Assembly: GCA_018268935.1 (NCBI GenBank)
Contig: JAFDVS010000053.1
Span: 1 to 64,000, forward strand
Direction of reading: 5' to 3'
Origin: Acidobacteriota bacterium
GTDB taxonomy: Bacteria; Acidobacteriota; Terriglobia; Bryobacterales; Bryobacteraceae
DNA length: 64,000 nt
Each line of letters begins with the position of its first letter. Position 1 is the stretch's first letter. Both the position numbers and the translations under genes were made by a program. Shown here one piece after another: positions 1 through 8,149 of the stretch. Below the pieces are notes generated by a model. That model had not been told where the DNA came from, did not search any database, and saw nothing but the letters and a program-made list of their open reading frames with translations.

Positions 1-1
1 C

Positions 2-526
2 TGGGATTATTCGGGCGGCATCGCTTCCGATTTGTTTGTGCACCGTGTGACGCGGCTGATCAAGTCGCTGGGGCTGACGTTCCCGGACAAAGTGGTGGCG
101 ACGGGTGGCAAGTTCCAGTTCCCGAACAGCAAGGCGGATATTCCAGATACGTTCAACATGCTGCTGGATTATCCGGAAGGCGTGACAATTCAACTGGTGT
201 CGTCGATGGCGAACGATACGCCGGTGACACACATGCTGCGCGGGCATAAGGCGACGCTGGAGTTTACGCGGACGGGGTTCACGATTACGCCGCAGCGGCT
301 GTATGAAGGCGAAGTGAAGCCGGTGACCTATGAGAAGAAGGGCGCCGAGGACATCGCGCTGCATCACAAGAATCTGCAGGCGGCGATCCGCAAGAACGAA
401 GCGTTGAAGTGCGATTGCACGTTGGGTTATTACGGCGTGGTTGCGGCGCGGATGGGCGTGGAGAGCTTCCGCAAGCGGAAGTACCTGGCTTGGGACAAGG
501 CAAAGGAACGCGTCGTCAATGCATAG
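2..526 (+). CDS. Gfo/Idh/MocA-type oxidoreductase, C-terminal part (partial)
   Basis: The frame is open from the first bases, so only the last 174 residues are present and the start lies outside the window. What remains looks like the substrate-binding C-terminal domain of a Gfo/Idh/MocA-family oxidoreductase: it opens with WDYSGGIASDLFVHR and carries TGGKFQF and a beta-rich tail, as in the exported members frequent in Acidobacteria. The NAD(P)-binding Rossmann half is missing, so the call rests on resemblance of this half only and no substrate can be named. The start codon of the next gene overlaps its last eight bases, which suggests translational coupling with the amidohydrolase. Confidence 0.65.
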   Translation, partial: WDYSGGIASDLFVHRVTRLIKSLGLTFPDKVVATGGKFQFPNSKADIPDTFNMLLDYPEGVTIQLVSSMANDTPVTHMLRGHKATLEFTRTGFTITPQRLYEGEVKPVTYEKKGAEDIALHHKNLQAAIRKNEALKCDCTLGYYGVVAARMGVESFRKRKYLAWDKAKERVVNA

Positions 527-1787
527 GCTCGGTTTGCTTTGCGCGCTGGCTTCGATGGCCGGCGCGCAGAGCTACGATCTGCTGCTTAAGGGCGGCCATG
601 TCATCGATCCGAAGAATAATATCGACGCCATTCGCGACGTGGCGATTCGTGCGGGCAAGGTAGCGGCGGTGGGAGAGAATCTGCCGGCTTCGCAGGCGAA
701 GAAGACGGTGGATTTGAAGGGGCTGTATGTGACGCCAGGGCTGGTGGATATTCACGTCCACGTGTTTCACACGACCGGTGTGAGAGACGCATGGGCGGGC
801 GATAACAGCGTTGCGCCAGATTCGTTCAGCTTTCGCACGGGTGTGACCACGATGGCCGATGCCGGGTCTTCGGGATGGCGGAATTTCGAGACGTTCCGGC
901 ACACGGTGATTGACCGGGCGAAGACTCGCATTTTTGCGTTCATCAACATTGCCGGGTTGGGGATGTTGACGAACATCGTGGAGCAGGCCACGGTCGATAT
1001 GAAACCGGCGGAAGTGGCGGCGCTGGCGAAGAAGCATAAGGATGTTGTGGTGGGCGTGAAGACGGCGCATTATGAGGCTCCGGATTGGACGGCGGTGGAT
1101 CGGGCGTTGGAAGCGGGACGGCTGGCCGATGTGCCGATCATGGTGGACTTCGGGTGGTTTCGCAAGGAGCGGCCGTATTGGCAACTGGTGACACAGCGGT
1201 TGCGGCCGGGGGATATCAGCACGCATTTCTTCCGTGGGCCGGTGCCGGTGATTGGGCCGGATGGGAAGTTGTATGAGTATTTGAAGAAGGCGCGGGCGCG
1301 GGGCGTGAAGTTTGATGTGGGCCACGGGGGTGGGAGTTTTGTTTGGCGGAATGCGGCGCCGGCGATTGCGCTGGGGTTTTATCCGGATTCGATTTCCACC
1401 GATTTGCATACGGGGTCGATGAATGGACCGATGTTTGATATGCCGACGACGATGTCGAAGATGCTGGCGGCGGGGATGCCTTTGAAGGATGTGATACTGC
1501 GGTCGACGTGGAACCCGGCGCAGCAGATCCGGCATCCGGAGGTGGGGCATCTGACGGTGGGTGCGTTCGCGGATGTGGCTGTGTGGCGCGTGTTGGATGG
1601 GGAGTTTGGATTTGCGGATCCGGAAGGAGGACGGGTGATTGGGAAGCAGCGGTTGCAGTGCGAGATGACGGTGAAGGATGGGGCGGTGTTGTTTGATTGG
1701 AACGCACGGGGTGGGGTGGATTGGAAGACGCTGCCGTCGCAGTATGGGGTGCGGCCGGTGGAGTTTTTGATTCCTCCTCCGCAGTAG
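519..1787 (+). CDS. Exported amidohydrolase (dihydroorotase/D-aminoacylase-like)
   Basis: A 422-residue metal-dependent hydrolase of the amidohydrolase superfamily. Residues 1-17 form a short hydrophobic leader ending in AGAQS, so export is likely. The beta-sandwich start KGGHVIDPKNNID and the metal-binding H-x-H at residues 79 and 81 (GLVDIHVHV) are clear; a lysine in VGVKTAHYE, a late His in DVGHGGGS and Asp in STDLHTGSM fit the remaining metal and catalytic sites. The family hydrolyses cyclic amides, acyl-amino acids or related bonds; the substrate is unknown. I chose the ATG at 519 because it gives the leader and overlaps the stop of the preceding gene; an upstream in-frame extension lacks family similarity. 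Confidence 0.8.
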   Translation: MHRLGLLCALASMAGAQSYDLLLKGGHVIDPKNNIDAIRDVAIRAGKVAAVGENLPASQAKKTVDLKGLYVTPGLVDIHVHVFHTTGVRDAWAGDNSVAPDSFSFRTGVTTMADAGSSGWRNFETFRHTVIDRAKTRIFAFINIAGLGMLTNIVEQATVDMKPAEVAALAKKHKDVVVGVKTAHYEAPDWTAVDRALEAGRLADVPIMVDFGWFRKERPYWQLVTQRLRPGDISTHFFRGPVPVIGPDGKLYEYLKKARARGVKFDVGHGGGSFVWRNAAPAIALGFYPDSISTDLHTGSMNGPMFDMPTTMSKMLAAGMPLKDVILRSTWNPAQQIRHPEVGHLTVGAFADVAVWRVLDGEFGFADPEGGRVIGKQRLQCEMTVKDGAVLFDWNARGGVDWKTLPSQYGVRPVEFLIPPPQ

Positions 1788-1800
1788 GAAGGCGGCTGCG

Positions 1801-1840
1801 GACACCGATTCGGACCGATGCCCACCGGTGTACACCGATG
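1801..1840. repeat. Four-copy 10-bp degenerate tandem repeat
   Basis: Four consecutive 10-base units fill the short gap between two convergent genes. Positions 4-10 of each unit read ACCGATT, ACCGATG, ACCGGTG and ACCGATG. The period of one helical turn and the repeated core are visible directly. Function is unknown; it could be a protein-binding array or a remnant of a dispersed intergenic repeat. Confidence 0.6.
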
Positions 1841-1857
1841 TCTCGCGGAGGTGGGAA

Positions 1858-2427
1858 TTATTGCCTGGTGAGGGCGCGGAGGAGCCACGCTCTCGCGAAG
1901 GCCCAGTCGCGCTTGGTGGTGGCGAGGCTGACGTTGAGTACTTCGGCGGCTTCTTCCATGGTGAGTCCGGCGAAGAAGCGCAGTTCGATCAGTTGGGCGA
2001 TGCGGGGGTCTACTTTTTCGAGGCGCTGGAGGGCTTCTTCGAGATCGAGGAGGGCTTGCTCTTTGGCGATGCCTGCATCGAGCGCTTCATCGAGGGCTAC
2101 TATCACCTGACCTCCGCCGCGGCTTTCGGCCGTACGGGCGCGGGCGTAGTCGATGAGCAGCAGACGCAACTGGCGCGCCGCTACACCGAAGAAATGGGCT
2201 CTGTCTTTCCACTCGACGGCGTTGCCTGCGGTGAGCCGCAAATACAATTCGTGCACCAGGGCGGTGGGTTGCAGCGTGTGGCCCGGCGCTTCGGACTTCA
2301 TGTACTGCGAGGCGAGGCGGCGGAGATTGTCGTAGGTGAGGGCGAACAGTTCAGCGCCGGCGGAGCTATCCCCGCTTCGCCATCGCAGCAGCAAGGCCGT
2401 TAACGGCTCTTCCCTCCGGTCGCCCAT
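1858..2427 (-). CDS. ECF sigma factor (TIGR02999-like), divergent to a Ser/Thr kinase
   Basis: A 189-residue extracytoplasmic-function sigma factor. Region 2 includes HTLQPTALVHELYLRL and HFFGVAARQLRLLLIDYARAR, and region 4 ends with a helix-turn-helix around FAGLTMEEAAEVLNVS and TTKRDWAFARAWL. These are the signatures of the sigma group common in Acidobacteria and Planctomycetes, usually found beside Ser/Thr kinases rather than anti-sigma factors. The start MGDRREE aligns with the start of the second sigma in this window (25737) and lies 7 bases after a TACTAT -10-like hexamer, so I prefer it to an ATG three codons upstream. The kinase gene starts 34 bases away on the other strand. Confidence 0.88.
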   Translation of the reverse strand: MGDRREEPLTALLLRWRSGDSSAGAELFALTYDNLRRLASQYMKSEAPGHTLQPTALVHELYLRLTAGNAVEWKDRAHFFGVAARQLRLLLIDYARARTAESRGGGQVIVALDEALDAGIAKEQALLDLEEALQRLEKVDPRIAQLIELRFFAGLTMEEAAEVLNVSLATTKRDWAFARAWLLRALTRQ

Positions 2428-2434
2428 GCGATCC

Positions 2435-2440
2435 ATAGTA
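2435..2440 (-). promoter_or_regulatory. -10-like element TACTAT of the sigma gene
   Basis: TACTAT on the minus strand lies 7 bases before the chosen ATG at 2427, which would give a leaderless transcript. It is embedded in an inverted repeat (ATAGT-AG-ACTAT, 2435-2446) in the gap shared with the divergent kinase gene. No good -35 was identified. Confidence 0.4.
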
Positions 2441-2461
2441 GACTATCCAACTAGCGCGCCT

Positions 2462-4993
2462 ATGGAGTCGCTAACCCCACAGCAGTACGCGCGGCTTCGG
2501 GAGTTGTTCGATCAGGCTCTGGCGATGGAGGAGTCGCGGCGGAGAGCCTGGCTGGAATCGCTGCCAGAGGAGGATTCCGCGCTGGCGCCGATGCTGGGGG
2601 AATTGATCGCCTCGCACGAGCAGGAAGACGAGCAGGTTCCGGTGTCGGTGGTGTCTCCCGGCGAGATGCTGGGCCCATACAGGTTAGAGCGGCTGCTGGG
2701 CCAAGGCGGGATGGGATCGGTGTTCCTGGCGACGCGCGAGGATGGGGCGTTTCGCAAACAGGTGGCGTTGAAGGTGATGCGATTCGCGGCGGGCAGCAGT
2801 GCGTTTCAATCGCGCTTTGCGCGCGAGCGGCAGATCCTGGCCTCGCTCGATCATCCTTCGATCGGGCGGATTCTCGATGGCGGGACATCCGCCAGCGGGA
2901 TCCCGTACCTGGTGATGGAGTATGTCGATGGACTGCCGATCGACCGCTATTGCGAGCAGGAGAAACCTTCGATTGAGGAACGGATTCGCATGTTCCTCCA
3001 CGTTTGCGCGGCGGTGCAGTTCGCACATCAGAAGCTGATTGTGCATCGCGATCTGAAGCCGGGCAATATTCTGGTGGAGAAATCGGGGCAACCGAAGCTG
3101 CTCGATTTTGGCGTTTCGAAGGCGCTGGAAAGCGGGGAGACAGCCGGGGGAGAGACGATCGCGTTCGGCACGCCGCGCTATGCGAGCCCGGAGCAGTTGC
3201 GGGGCGCGCCGCCTTCGACGGCGGCGGACGTGTACTCGCTCGGGGTGATCCTGTATGAGTTGCTGACGGGAAAGTGGCCCTATGGGCGAGAGCCGGCGGG
3301 ATTGCTGGAGACGGTGGATATTATCTCGTCGGAGGAGCCACTAGCGCCGAGCGAGATTGCGCGGCGCACAGGCGATGGCAGGCTGTGCCGGAAGCTGCGC
3401 GGGGATCTGGATCACATTCTCACCAAGGCCGTGGAGCGGCAGGCGCCGGAGCGGTATGCCTCGGCTGAGGAATTGCGGCTGGACCTGGAGCGGTACCTGG
3501 ACGGAAAGCCGGTGCTGGCGCGGGGCAACGCATTGGCGTACCGGGCGCGGAAGTTTGTGCATCGGAATAAGGCTGCGTTCGCAGTGGTGGCGTTGTTGAC
3601 GGTGTCGCTGGCGGGCGGAATCTATTCGACGATGCGGCAGGCGCGGATTGCCGTGCAGCAGGCCGCCGAAGCGCAGAGGCAGCGATCGAATGCTGAGGCG
3701 CGGGCAGCGGATCTGCACGATCTGGCGCGATCGTTGCTGTTTGAACTGCATGATGGCATCCGGCATTTGGCGGGGGCTACGCCGGCGCGACAGGTGCTGC
3801 TGGAAAAAACGCGAGGATACCTGGAAGCGCTGGCGCGGCAGGCGGCGGGCAATGCGGCGTTGCAGGAAGAACTCGCCGAGGTGTACGACCGGATGGGTGA
3901 TCTGGAATCGACGATGTACCTGGCGGGGAAGAATCCGAATGCGCTGCGCACGTTTCGCGAGGCGCTGACGATTCGCGAGGGGTTGGCGAAGATGCAGCCT
4001 GATGAGCCCCGGCATGCGCGCGGAGTGGTGTACGCGCGGATGAAGCTGGGGGATGGATATTGGTCAGCGGGGGATACGAATCAGGCGGTGGATTGGTTCC
4101 GGCGCGCATTGCGGGAGGCGGCGGTGGTGGCTCCTGCAGACGCGAAGCTGGCGGGGATGGCGACGCACCGGTTGTGCAATCTGCTGCCTTCGATTGGAAA
4201 GACCGCCGAGGCGATTGAGGTGTGCCGGGAGAGCTTGCTGCATGCCGAGCCTTACTATGCGGCGCACAAGTCGGATCGCGATGTGGAGTATCTGCTGGTG
4301 CTGACGCACAGCAACTTGGGCAACGTGCTGCGGCTGCAAGGGAAGATTGAAGACAGCTTGACGCACTTCCGGCGCTCGATGGAATTGTGCAAGGATCTGG
4401 TGCAGGCTCAGCCGGCGAATGCGCTGGCGCGGGCGGCGGCGGGAACCACGGGCATCTATGCAGCGGCGGCGTTGGAACGGTTGCGCGATTTTCAGGCGGC
4501 GGCGCCTGCATATGCGGAAGCCATTGCGGCGATGAAGGCATCGCACGAGATTGACGCATCGGATTTGCGAGTGGCGAAGACGCTGGCGTTTGCGTTGGCG
4601 CGGCAGGCGCAGGGGTTGGTATCGATGGGTGACCGCGCGGGTGCGGAGAAGGCGATGGCCGATAGCCTGCGGCTGCATAAAGAGCTGGTGGAGCGGCCGG
4701 GTTCGACGCTGGGTGAGTGGAATGAATATGCCGATGCGTTGAACAAGAATCCGTTTCCGGCACTGGGCAATCCGCAGGAAGCGCTGCAGTATGCGCTGAA
4801 AGCGGTGCAGGCATCGCAGGAGAAGAATCCGTTCTGCCTGGACACGCTGGCCTGGGCCTACTTTCGCAGCGGGAACGTGGGGGCCGCGGTGGAAACTTCG
4901 CGCAAGGCGCTGAAGCTGCTTCCGCCGGCGGGGGCGCTGTACAACGAGATCCTGGCGGGCTCCAAACAATTTGAGGCGGCGCTCAAAAAATAA
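2462..4993 (+). CDS. Membrane Ser/Thr protein kinase with C-terminal TPR region
   Basis: An 843-residue eukaryotic-like kinase. Residues 1-60 are the helical N-terminal segment typical of acidobacterial kinases of this type (LTPQQYARLRELFDQAL). The kinase domain has the glycine-rich loop GQGGMGSVFLA near residue 80, VALKVM with the ATP-anchoring Lys, the catalytic loop HRDLKPGN near 195 and the DFG motif near 214. One membrane helix follows (about 370-393, AVVALLTVSLAGG), and the remaining 450 residues are TPR-like helical repeats. It is divergent from an ECF sigma gene, and in this family arrangement the kinase is thought to control the sigma factor; that partnership is inferred. The ATG at 2462 matches the start of the paralogue at 25707. 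Confidence 0.9.
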   Translation: MESLTPQQYARLRELFDQALAMEESRRRAWLESLPEEDSALAPMLGELIASHEQEDEQVPVSVVSPGEMLGPYRLERLLGQGGMGSVFLATREDGAFRKQVALKVMRFAAGSSAFQSRFARERQILASLDHPSIGRILDGGTSASGIPYLVMEYVDGLPIDRYCEQEKPSIEERIRMFLHVCAAVQFAHQKLIVHRDLKPGNILVEKSGQPKLLDFGVSKALESGETAGGETIAFGTPRYASPEQLRGAPPSTAADVYSLGVILYELLTGKWPYGREPAGLLETVDIISSEEPLAPSEIARRTGDGRLCRKLRGDLDHILTKAVERQAPERYASAEELRLDLERYLDGKPVLARGNALAYRARKFVHRNKAAFAVVALLTVSLAGGIYSTMRQARIAVQQAAEAQRQRSNAEARAADLHDLARSLLFELHDGIRHLAGATPARQVLLEKTRGYLEALARQAAGNAALQEELAEVYDRMGDLESTMYLAGKNPNALRTFREALTIREGLAKMQPDEPRHARGVVYARMKLGDGYWSAGDTNQAVDWFRRALREAAVVAPADAKLAGMATHRLCNLLPSIGKTAEAIEVCRESLLHAEPYYAAHKSDRDVEYLLVLTHSNLGNVLRLQGKIEDSLTHFRRSMELCKDLVQAQPANALARAAAGTTGIYAAAALERLRDFQAAAPAYAEAIAAMKASHEIDASDLRVAKTLAFALARQAQGLVSMGDRAGAEKAMADSLRLHKELVERPGSTLGEWNEYADALNKNPFPALGNPQEALQYALKAVQASQEKNPFCLDTLAWAYFRSGNVGAAVETSRKALKLLPPAGALYNEILAGSKQFEAALKK

Positions 4994-5045
4994 ATGAGCC
5001 GTTTGGTTCCACCGATCCGCTTACGCGGCAGGAGGACAAACAACA

Positions 5046-5558
5046 ATGAGCAGCCTTCGGGTGAAAACAATTAATGGAGAGTTTGCCACCGGTGAATACG
5101 CGGAGTGCCTTGACCAGGACATCGTGGCCTGGGGCGAGGTTTGGAACTTTCCACTGAACAAAACAATTCCCATTCCGGACCACTACCCTGCCCTGGGCGC
5201 GTGTGCCGACTTCATGAAGAAGAACACGAGCCTGTATTGCCGGTTGACCGGGCTGGCGAGCCGTTCGGGCGCCGACCTTTACAATCGCGACATTTCGGAC
5301 AAACGATGCCGCAATGTGCATGGCTACCTGGTGGTGCACCACGACGTGGCTCCGGAGCAATTCGTGCACTCCTCCGGAAGCATTTTTCTGGCGCTGGGCG
5401 AAGAGGCATGGAAGATCCTGGGTGTGAGCGATGGCAAGGTGTCTGAGAAGGACCGCCATCGCGCCGTGGTGATGACGGTGTGGAAGCACAACCATCCCAG
5501 CACGCTGCAGCAGATGAAGGTGCTGAAGCGCATCATTCAGTGGGACGCCCGGTACTGA
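5046..5558 (+). CDS. OmpA-like domain protein without signal peptide
   Basis: A 170-residue protein with no signal peptide or membrane segment. Residues about 55-110 resemble the peptidoglycan-binding OmpA C-terminal fold: a strand ending in LTGLASRSG, then NRDISDKRCRNVHGYL, which keeps the N, S and R spacing of the N-x-x-LS-x-x-RA-x-x-V-x-x-YL signature, followed by a long tail. The usual acidic binding residue before the loop is not obvious, so binding of peptidoglycan is uncertain. A strong ribosome site (caggagg, 5029-5035) precedes the ATG. It lies 10 bases before a peptidoglycan-binding protease gene and the two are very likely co-expressed. Confidence 0.55.
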   Translation: MSSLRVKTINGEFATGEYAECLDQDIVAWGEVWNFPLNKTIPIPDHYPALGACADFMKKNTSLYCRLTGLASRSGADLYNRDISDKRCRNVHGYLVVHHDVAPEQFVHSSGSIFLALGEEAWKILGVSDGKVSEKDRHRAVVMTVWKHNHPSTLQQMKVLKRIIQWDARY

Positions 5559-5568
5559 GGAGAGAGCC

Positions 5569-6537
5569 ATGGCAATGGAAACACAAGAACTGACGCGGAA
5601 AACGCGGCAAGAACGGTATGAAGAAGCAGCGCTGTATTATGAGCTGCGGGCGCCACGGTTCCGTACTCCGCGGATCAGCCCGAAGGCAGAGAAACGGCTG
5701 CAACAGGCGTTGAACAATGCGCCGCCGCTGGCTCTGAACGAGCAGCATGAAGCAGTAGCGGTGCTGCAGCGGGCACTGATTGAGCTTGGGGATTGGCGCA
5801 TCTCGATTCCCGATGGCGCAACCGGGTATTACGGCAAGCAGACCGAAGACGCAGTGGTGGCGTTCCAGAAGGCGTACAAGCTGGCCCGGCATGACGGGAA
5901 AGCGGGCAACGAGACGCTGGGCCGGCTGGACAAGCTGTATACTGCGCCAGATCCGCCGCTGCATGATGACGTGCTGTTCTGCCCGGGCGCGATCAACATC
6001 CCTCGCATGCAGCAACCGAAGAACGCCGCGTGCTGGATCACCACGGTTTCGATGATGTACTTCTGGAAATACGGCGAAGGGAATGCGGCGGGACTGATTG
6101 CCGACGGGCGGATCCGTTACGTGATTGATCGTGCGCGGCTGGGGAAGGAGAAGTGGCTGGATACATACTCGAACAACACGGGGTTGGGGAGCGCGGAGAA
6201 CGTTCCGTTGTTCCAGGGGGCCTACGGGATGCAGTTGGTATCGAGCCGGGCCGATGCGGACTATTTCCATTCCACGCGATTCTGGACGTCGCACTTGCAG
6301 CGGGGCCCGCTGGCGGTGAACACTCTGCGCAATGTGTTCGGCAAGGGGATTGAGAACCACTTCGTGATTGTGATTGGGATTAAGCCAATCGCCAGCGGTG
6401 GGCCGGTGTTGTACATCATCGATCCCTGGACGGGCCAGGACTACGAGCGCAGCATGAGCTACATGGCGCAGATGATGGGGTGGGTGGAAGGCGCCGAGAA
6501 CGGGAATCAGTTCCGGGACCGGGTGTTCGCGTGGTAA
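5569..6537 (+). CDS. Peptidoglycan-binding-domain papain-like cysteine protease
   Basis: A 322-residue protein with two recognisable parts. Residues about 60-125 look like a peptidoglycan-binding PGBD module (EAVAVLQRALIELG, then GYYGKQTEDAVVAFQKAY). The C-terminal half resembles the papain-like AvrRpt2-type peptidases: Cys155 in NAACWITTVSMM, His264 in ENHFVIVIGI and Asp285 in IIDPWTGQDY form a plausible triad. There is no signal peptide, which is odd for a wall-binding enzyme and may point to release by lysis or a specialised secretion route. The gene follows the OmpA-like gene by 10 bases with a GAGGAGAG ribosome site. Cysteine protease activity is inferred from motif order. Confidence 0.72.
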   Translation: MAMETQELTRKTRQERYEEAALYYELRAPRFRTPRISPKAEKRLQQALNNAPPLALNEQHEAVAVLQRALIELGDWRISIPDGATGYYGKQTEDAVVAFQKAYKLARHDGKAGNETLGRLDKLYTAPDPPLHDDVLFCPGAINIPRMQQPKNAACWITTVSMMYFWKYGEGNAAGLIADGRIRYVIDRARLGKEKWLDTYSNNTGLGSAENVPLFQGAYGMQLVSSRADADYFHSTRFWTSHLQRGPLAVNTLRNVFGKGIENHFVIVIGIKPIASGGPVLYIIDPWTGQDYERSMSYMAQMMGWVEGAENGNQFRDRVFAW

Positions 6538-6550
6538 AGTCTTCCATCGG

Positions 6551-8149
6551 ATGCTCCAGATTTTGATCCCATTCGCAGCGGCGTTGGCGAGCGCCGCCGC
6601 ACCAACCGATGTTGTGATCTACGGTGGCACGGCTGCTGCTGTGTCCGCGGCGGTGGAGATCAGCCGCAGCGGGCGGAGCGTCGTGATCGTCGCGCCGGAA
6701 GCACACATCGGCGGAATCATGGTGGACGGCTTGGGGAGCGCCGACATCAACAACCATTGGTTCCGCAATGACGCCGCGGTGGGCGGACTGGCGGCGGAGT
6801 TTTATCGCAAAGTGGGGGCGAAGTACGGGCGGAACGAAGCGGTGTACAAGTTCGAGTCACGCGTGGTGGAAGCGGTGTTTGAGGAATGGCTTCGCGAGGC
6901 AAAGGTGACAGTGCACCGCCGGCAGAGGTTGCGCGAGCCGCTCCACACGGCGGTGGAGTGGGTGGCGGGGACACGGCAGTTGACGGCGATTCGCACCGCA
7001 TCGGGATTGCGCGTTGAGGGGAAGGTGTTTCTGGATGCGACGATGGAGGGCGATTTGCTGACCGCGGCTGGAGTGCGGATGACGTGGGGACGCGAATCGA
7101 ACGCCAAGTATGGAGAGACGAAGAACGGCATCCGCGGAGAAACCACGCATGCGCAGTTTCAGGTGCGCGTGGACCCGTACCTGCTGCCGGGCAATCCATC
7201 GAGCGGATTGATCCCGACGATTCAGGATGAGCCGCTGGGCACGCCCGGTGAAGGAGACAACAATATCCAGGCATTTTGTTTCCGGCTCTGTTTGACCCGC
7301 GAGGCGGGCAACCGCGTACCGTTTCGCAAACCCGCGGGCTTTGACCGGAAACAATACGAGATTTACGTGCGCTATGCCAAGGCCGGCGGGAAGTTGTGGA
7401 GGCCGGGTGCGAACTTGCCAAATGGGAAGACGGACCTGGGCAGTTGGCATGACTTATCGGCGAATTTGTACGGGATGAATCGGGAGTGGCCGAACGGGAG
7501 CTTCGCTGTTCGGGAGCGGCTGTATGCGTATCACCGGGAGTTCACTGAGGGGTTGCTGTGGTTCCTGGCCAATGACCCGGACGTGCCGGAAGAAACGCGC
7601 GCCGTGTGGAGCCAGTGGGGGCTGGCGAAGGACGAGTTCACCGATAATGGGAATTTTCCGCGGCAATTGTATGTGCGCGATGGACGGCGCATGGTGTCGG
7701 ATTTCGTGATGACGGAGCATCACACGCGGCGCTTCAATCCGGAACAGGCGTCCGATCCGGTGGCGGTGGCGTTCTGGCCCACGGACACGCACAGTGTGCG
7801 GCGCATTGTGCGCGACGGCGCTGCCTACAACGAGGGCTTCGTGTTCGATGACGACAATTGGGGGCCGTTCGGGATTTCCTATCGAGCACTGATTCCACGG
7901 AAGAGCGAGGTTTCGAATTTGTTGACGCCGACGTGCCCGTCATCGAGCCACGTGGCGTACGGTGCGATCCGGCTGGAGCAGACGTTTCTTTCCCTCGGCC
8001 AGGCCACTGGCGCGGCGGCGGTGCTGGCGATCGAGACAGGCAAAGCCGTTCAGGATATCGGCTACGCGCAACTACGCCAGCGGCTTCTGGCAAAGGGCCA
8101 GGTGCTCTCGCTGGCTCTTGTGCCTAGACAGATTGAACGACAGCGCTAA
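6551..8149 (+). CDS. Exported FAD-dependent oxidoreductase
   Basis: A 532-residue flavoprotein of the FAD_oxidored type (PF12831-like). A hydrophobic leader (LIPFAAALASAAA) precedes the dinucleotide-binding strand-turn-helix VVIYGGTAAAVSAAVE, and GGIMVDGLGSADI and FLDATMEGDLL follow as in this family. The late segment PTCPSSSHVAYGAIRLE matches the C-terminal FAD-contacting part. Substrates of this family are mostly unknown. Its 3' end overlaps the convergent propeller gene by 26 bases. There is no clear Shine-Dalgarno, and the gene follows the protease by 13 bases, so it may be either an operon member or separately transcribed. Confidence 0.82.
   Translation: MLQILIPFAAALASAAAPTDVVIYGGTAAAVSAAVEISRSGRSVVIVAPEAHIGGIMVDGLGSADINNHWFRNDAAVGGLAAEFYRKVGAKYGRNEAVYKFESRVVEAVFEEWLREAKVTVHRRQRLREPLHTAVEWVAGTRQLTAIRTASGLRVEGKVFLDATMEGDLLTAAGVRMTWGRESNAKYGETKNGIRGETTHAQFQVRVDPYLLPGNPSSGLIPTIQDEPLGTPGEGDNNIQAFCFRLCLTREAGNRVPFRKPAGFDRKQYEIYVRYAKAGGKLWRPGANLPNGKTDLGSWHDLSANLYGMNREWPNGSFAVRERLYAYHREFTEGLLWFLANDPDVPEETRAVWSQWGLAKDEFTDNGNFPRQLYVRDGRRMVSDFVMTEHHTRRFNPEQASDPVAVAFWPTDTHSVRRIVRDGAAYNEGFVFDDDNWGPFGISYRALIPRKSEVSNLLTPTCPSSSHVAYGAIRLEQTFLSLGQATGAAAVLAIETGKAVQDIGYAQLRQRLLAKGQVLSLALVPRQIERQR

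Noticed and set aside
516..1835. Long reading frame on the minus strand opposite the amidohydrolase
   Set aside because: It is very rich in Arg, His and Pro, has no family resemblance and lies fully opposite a recognised gene; it is a by-product of high GC content.
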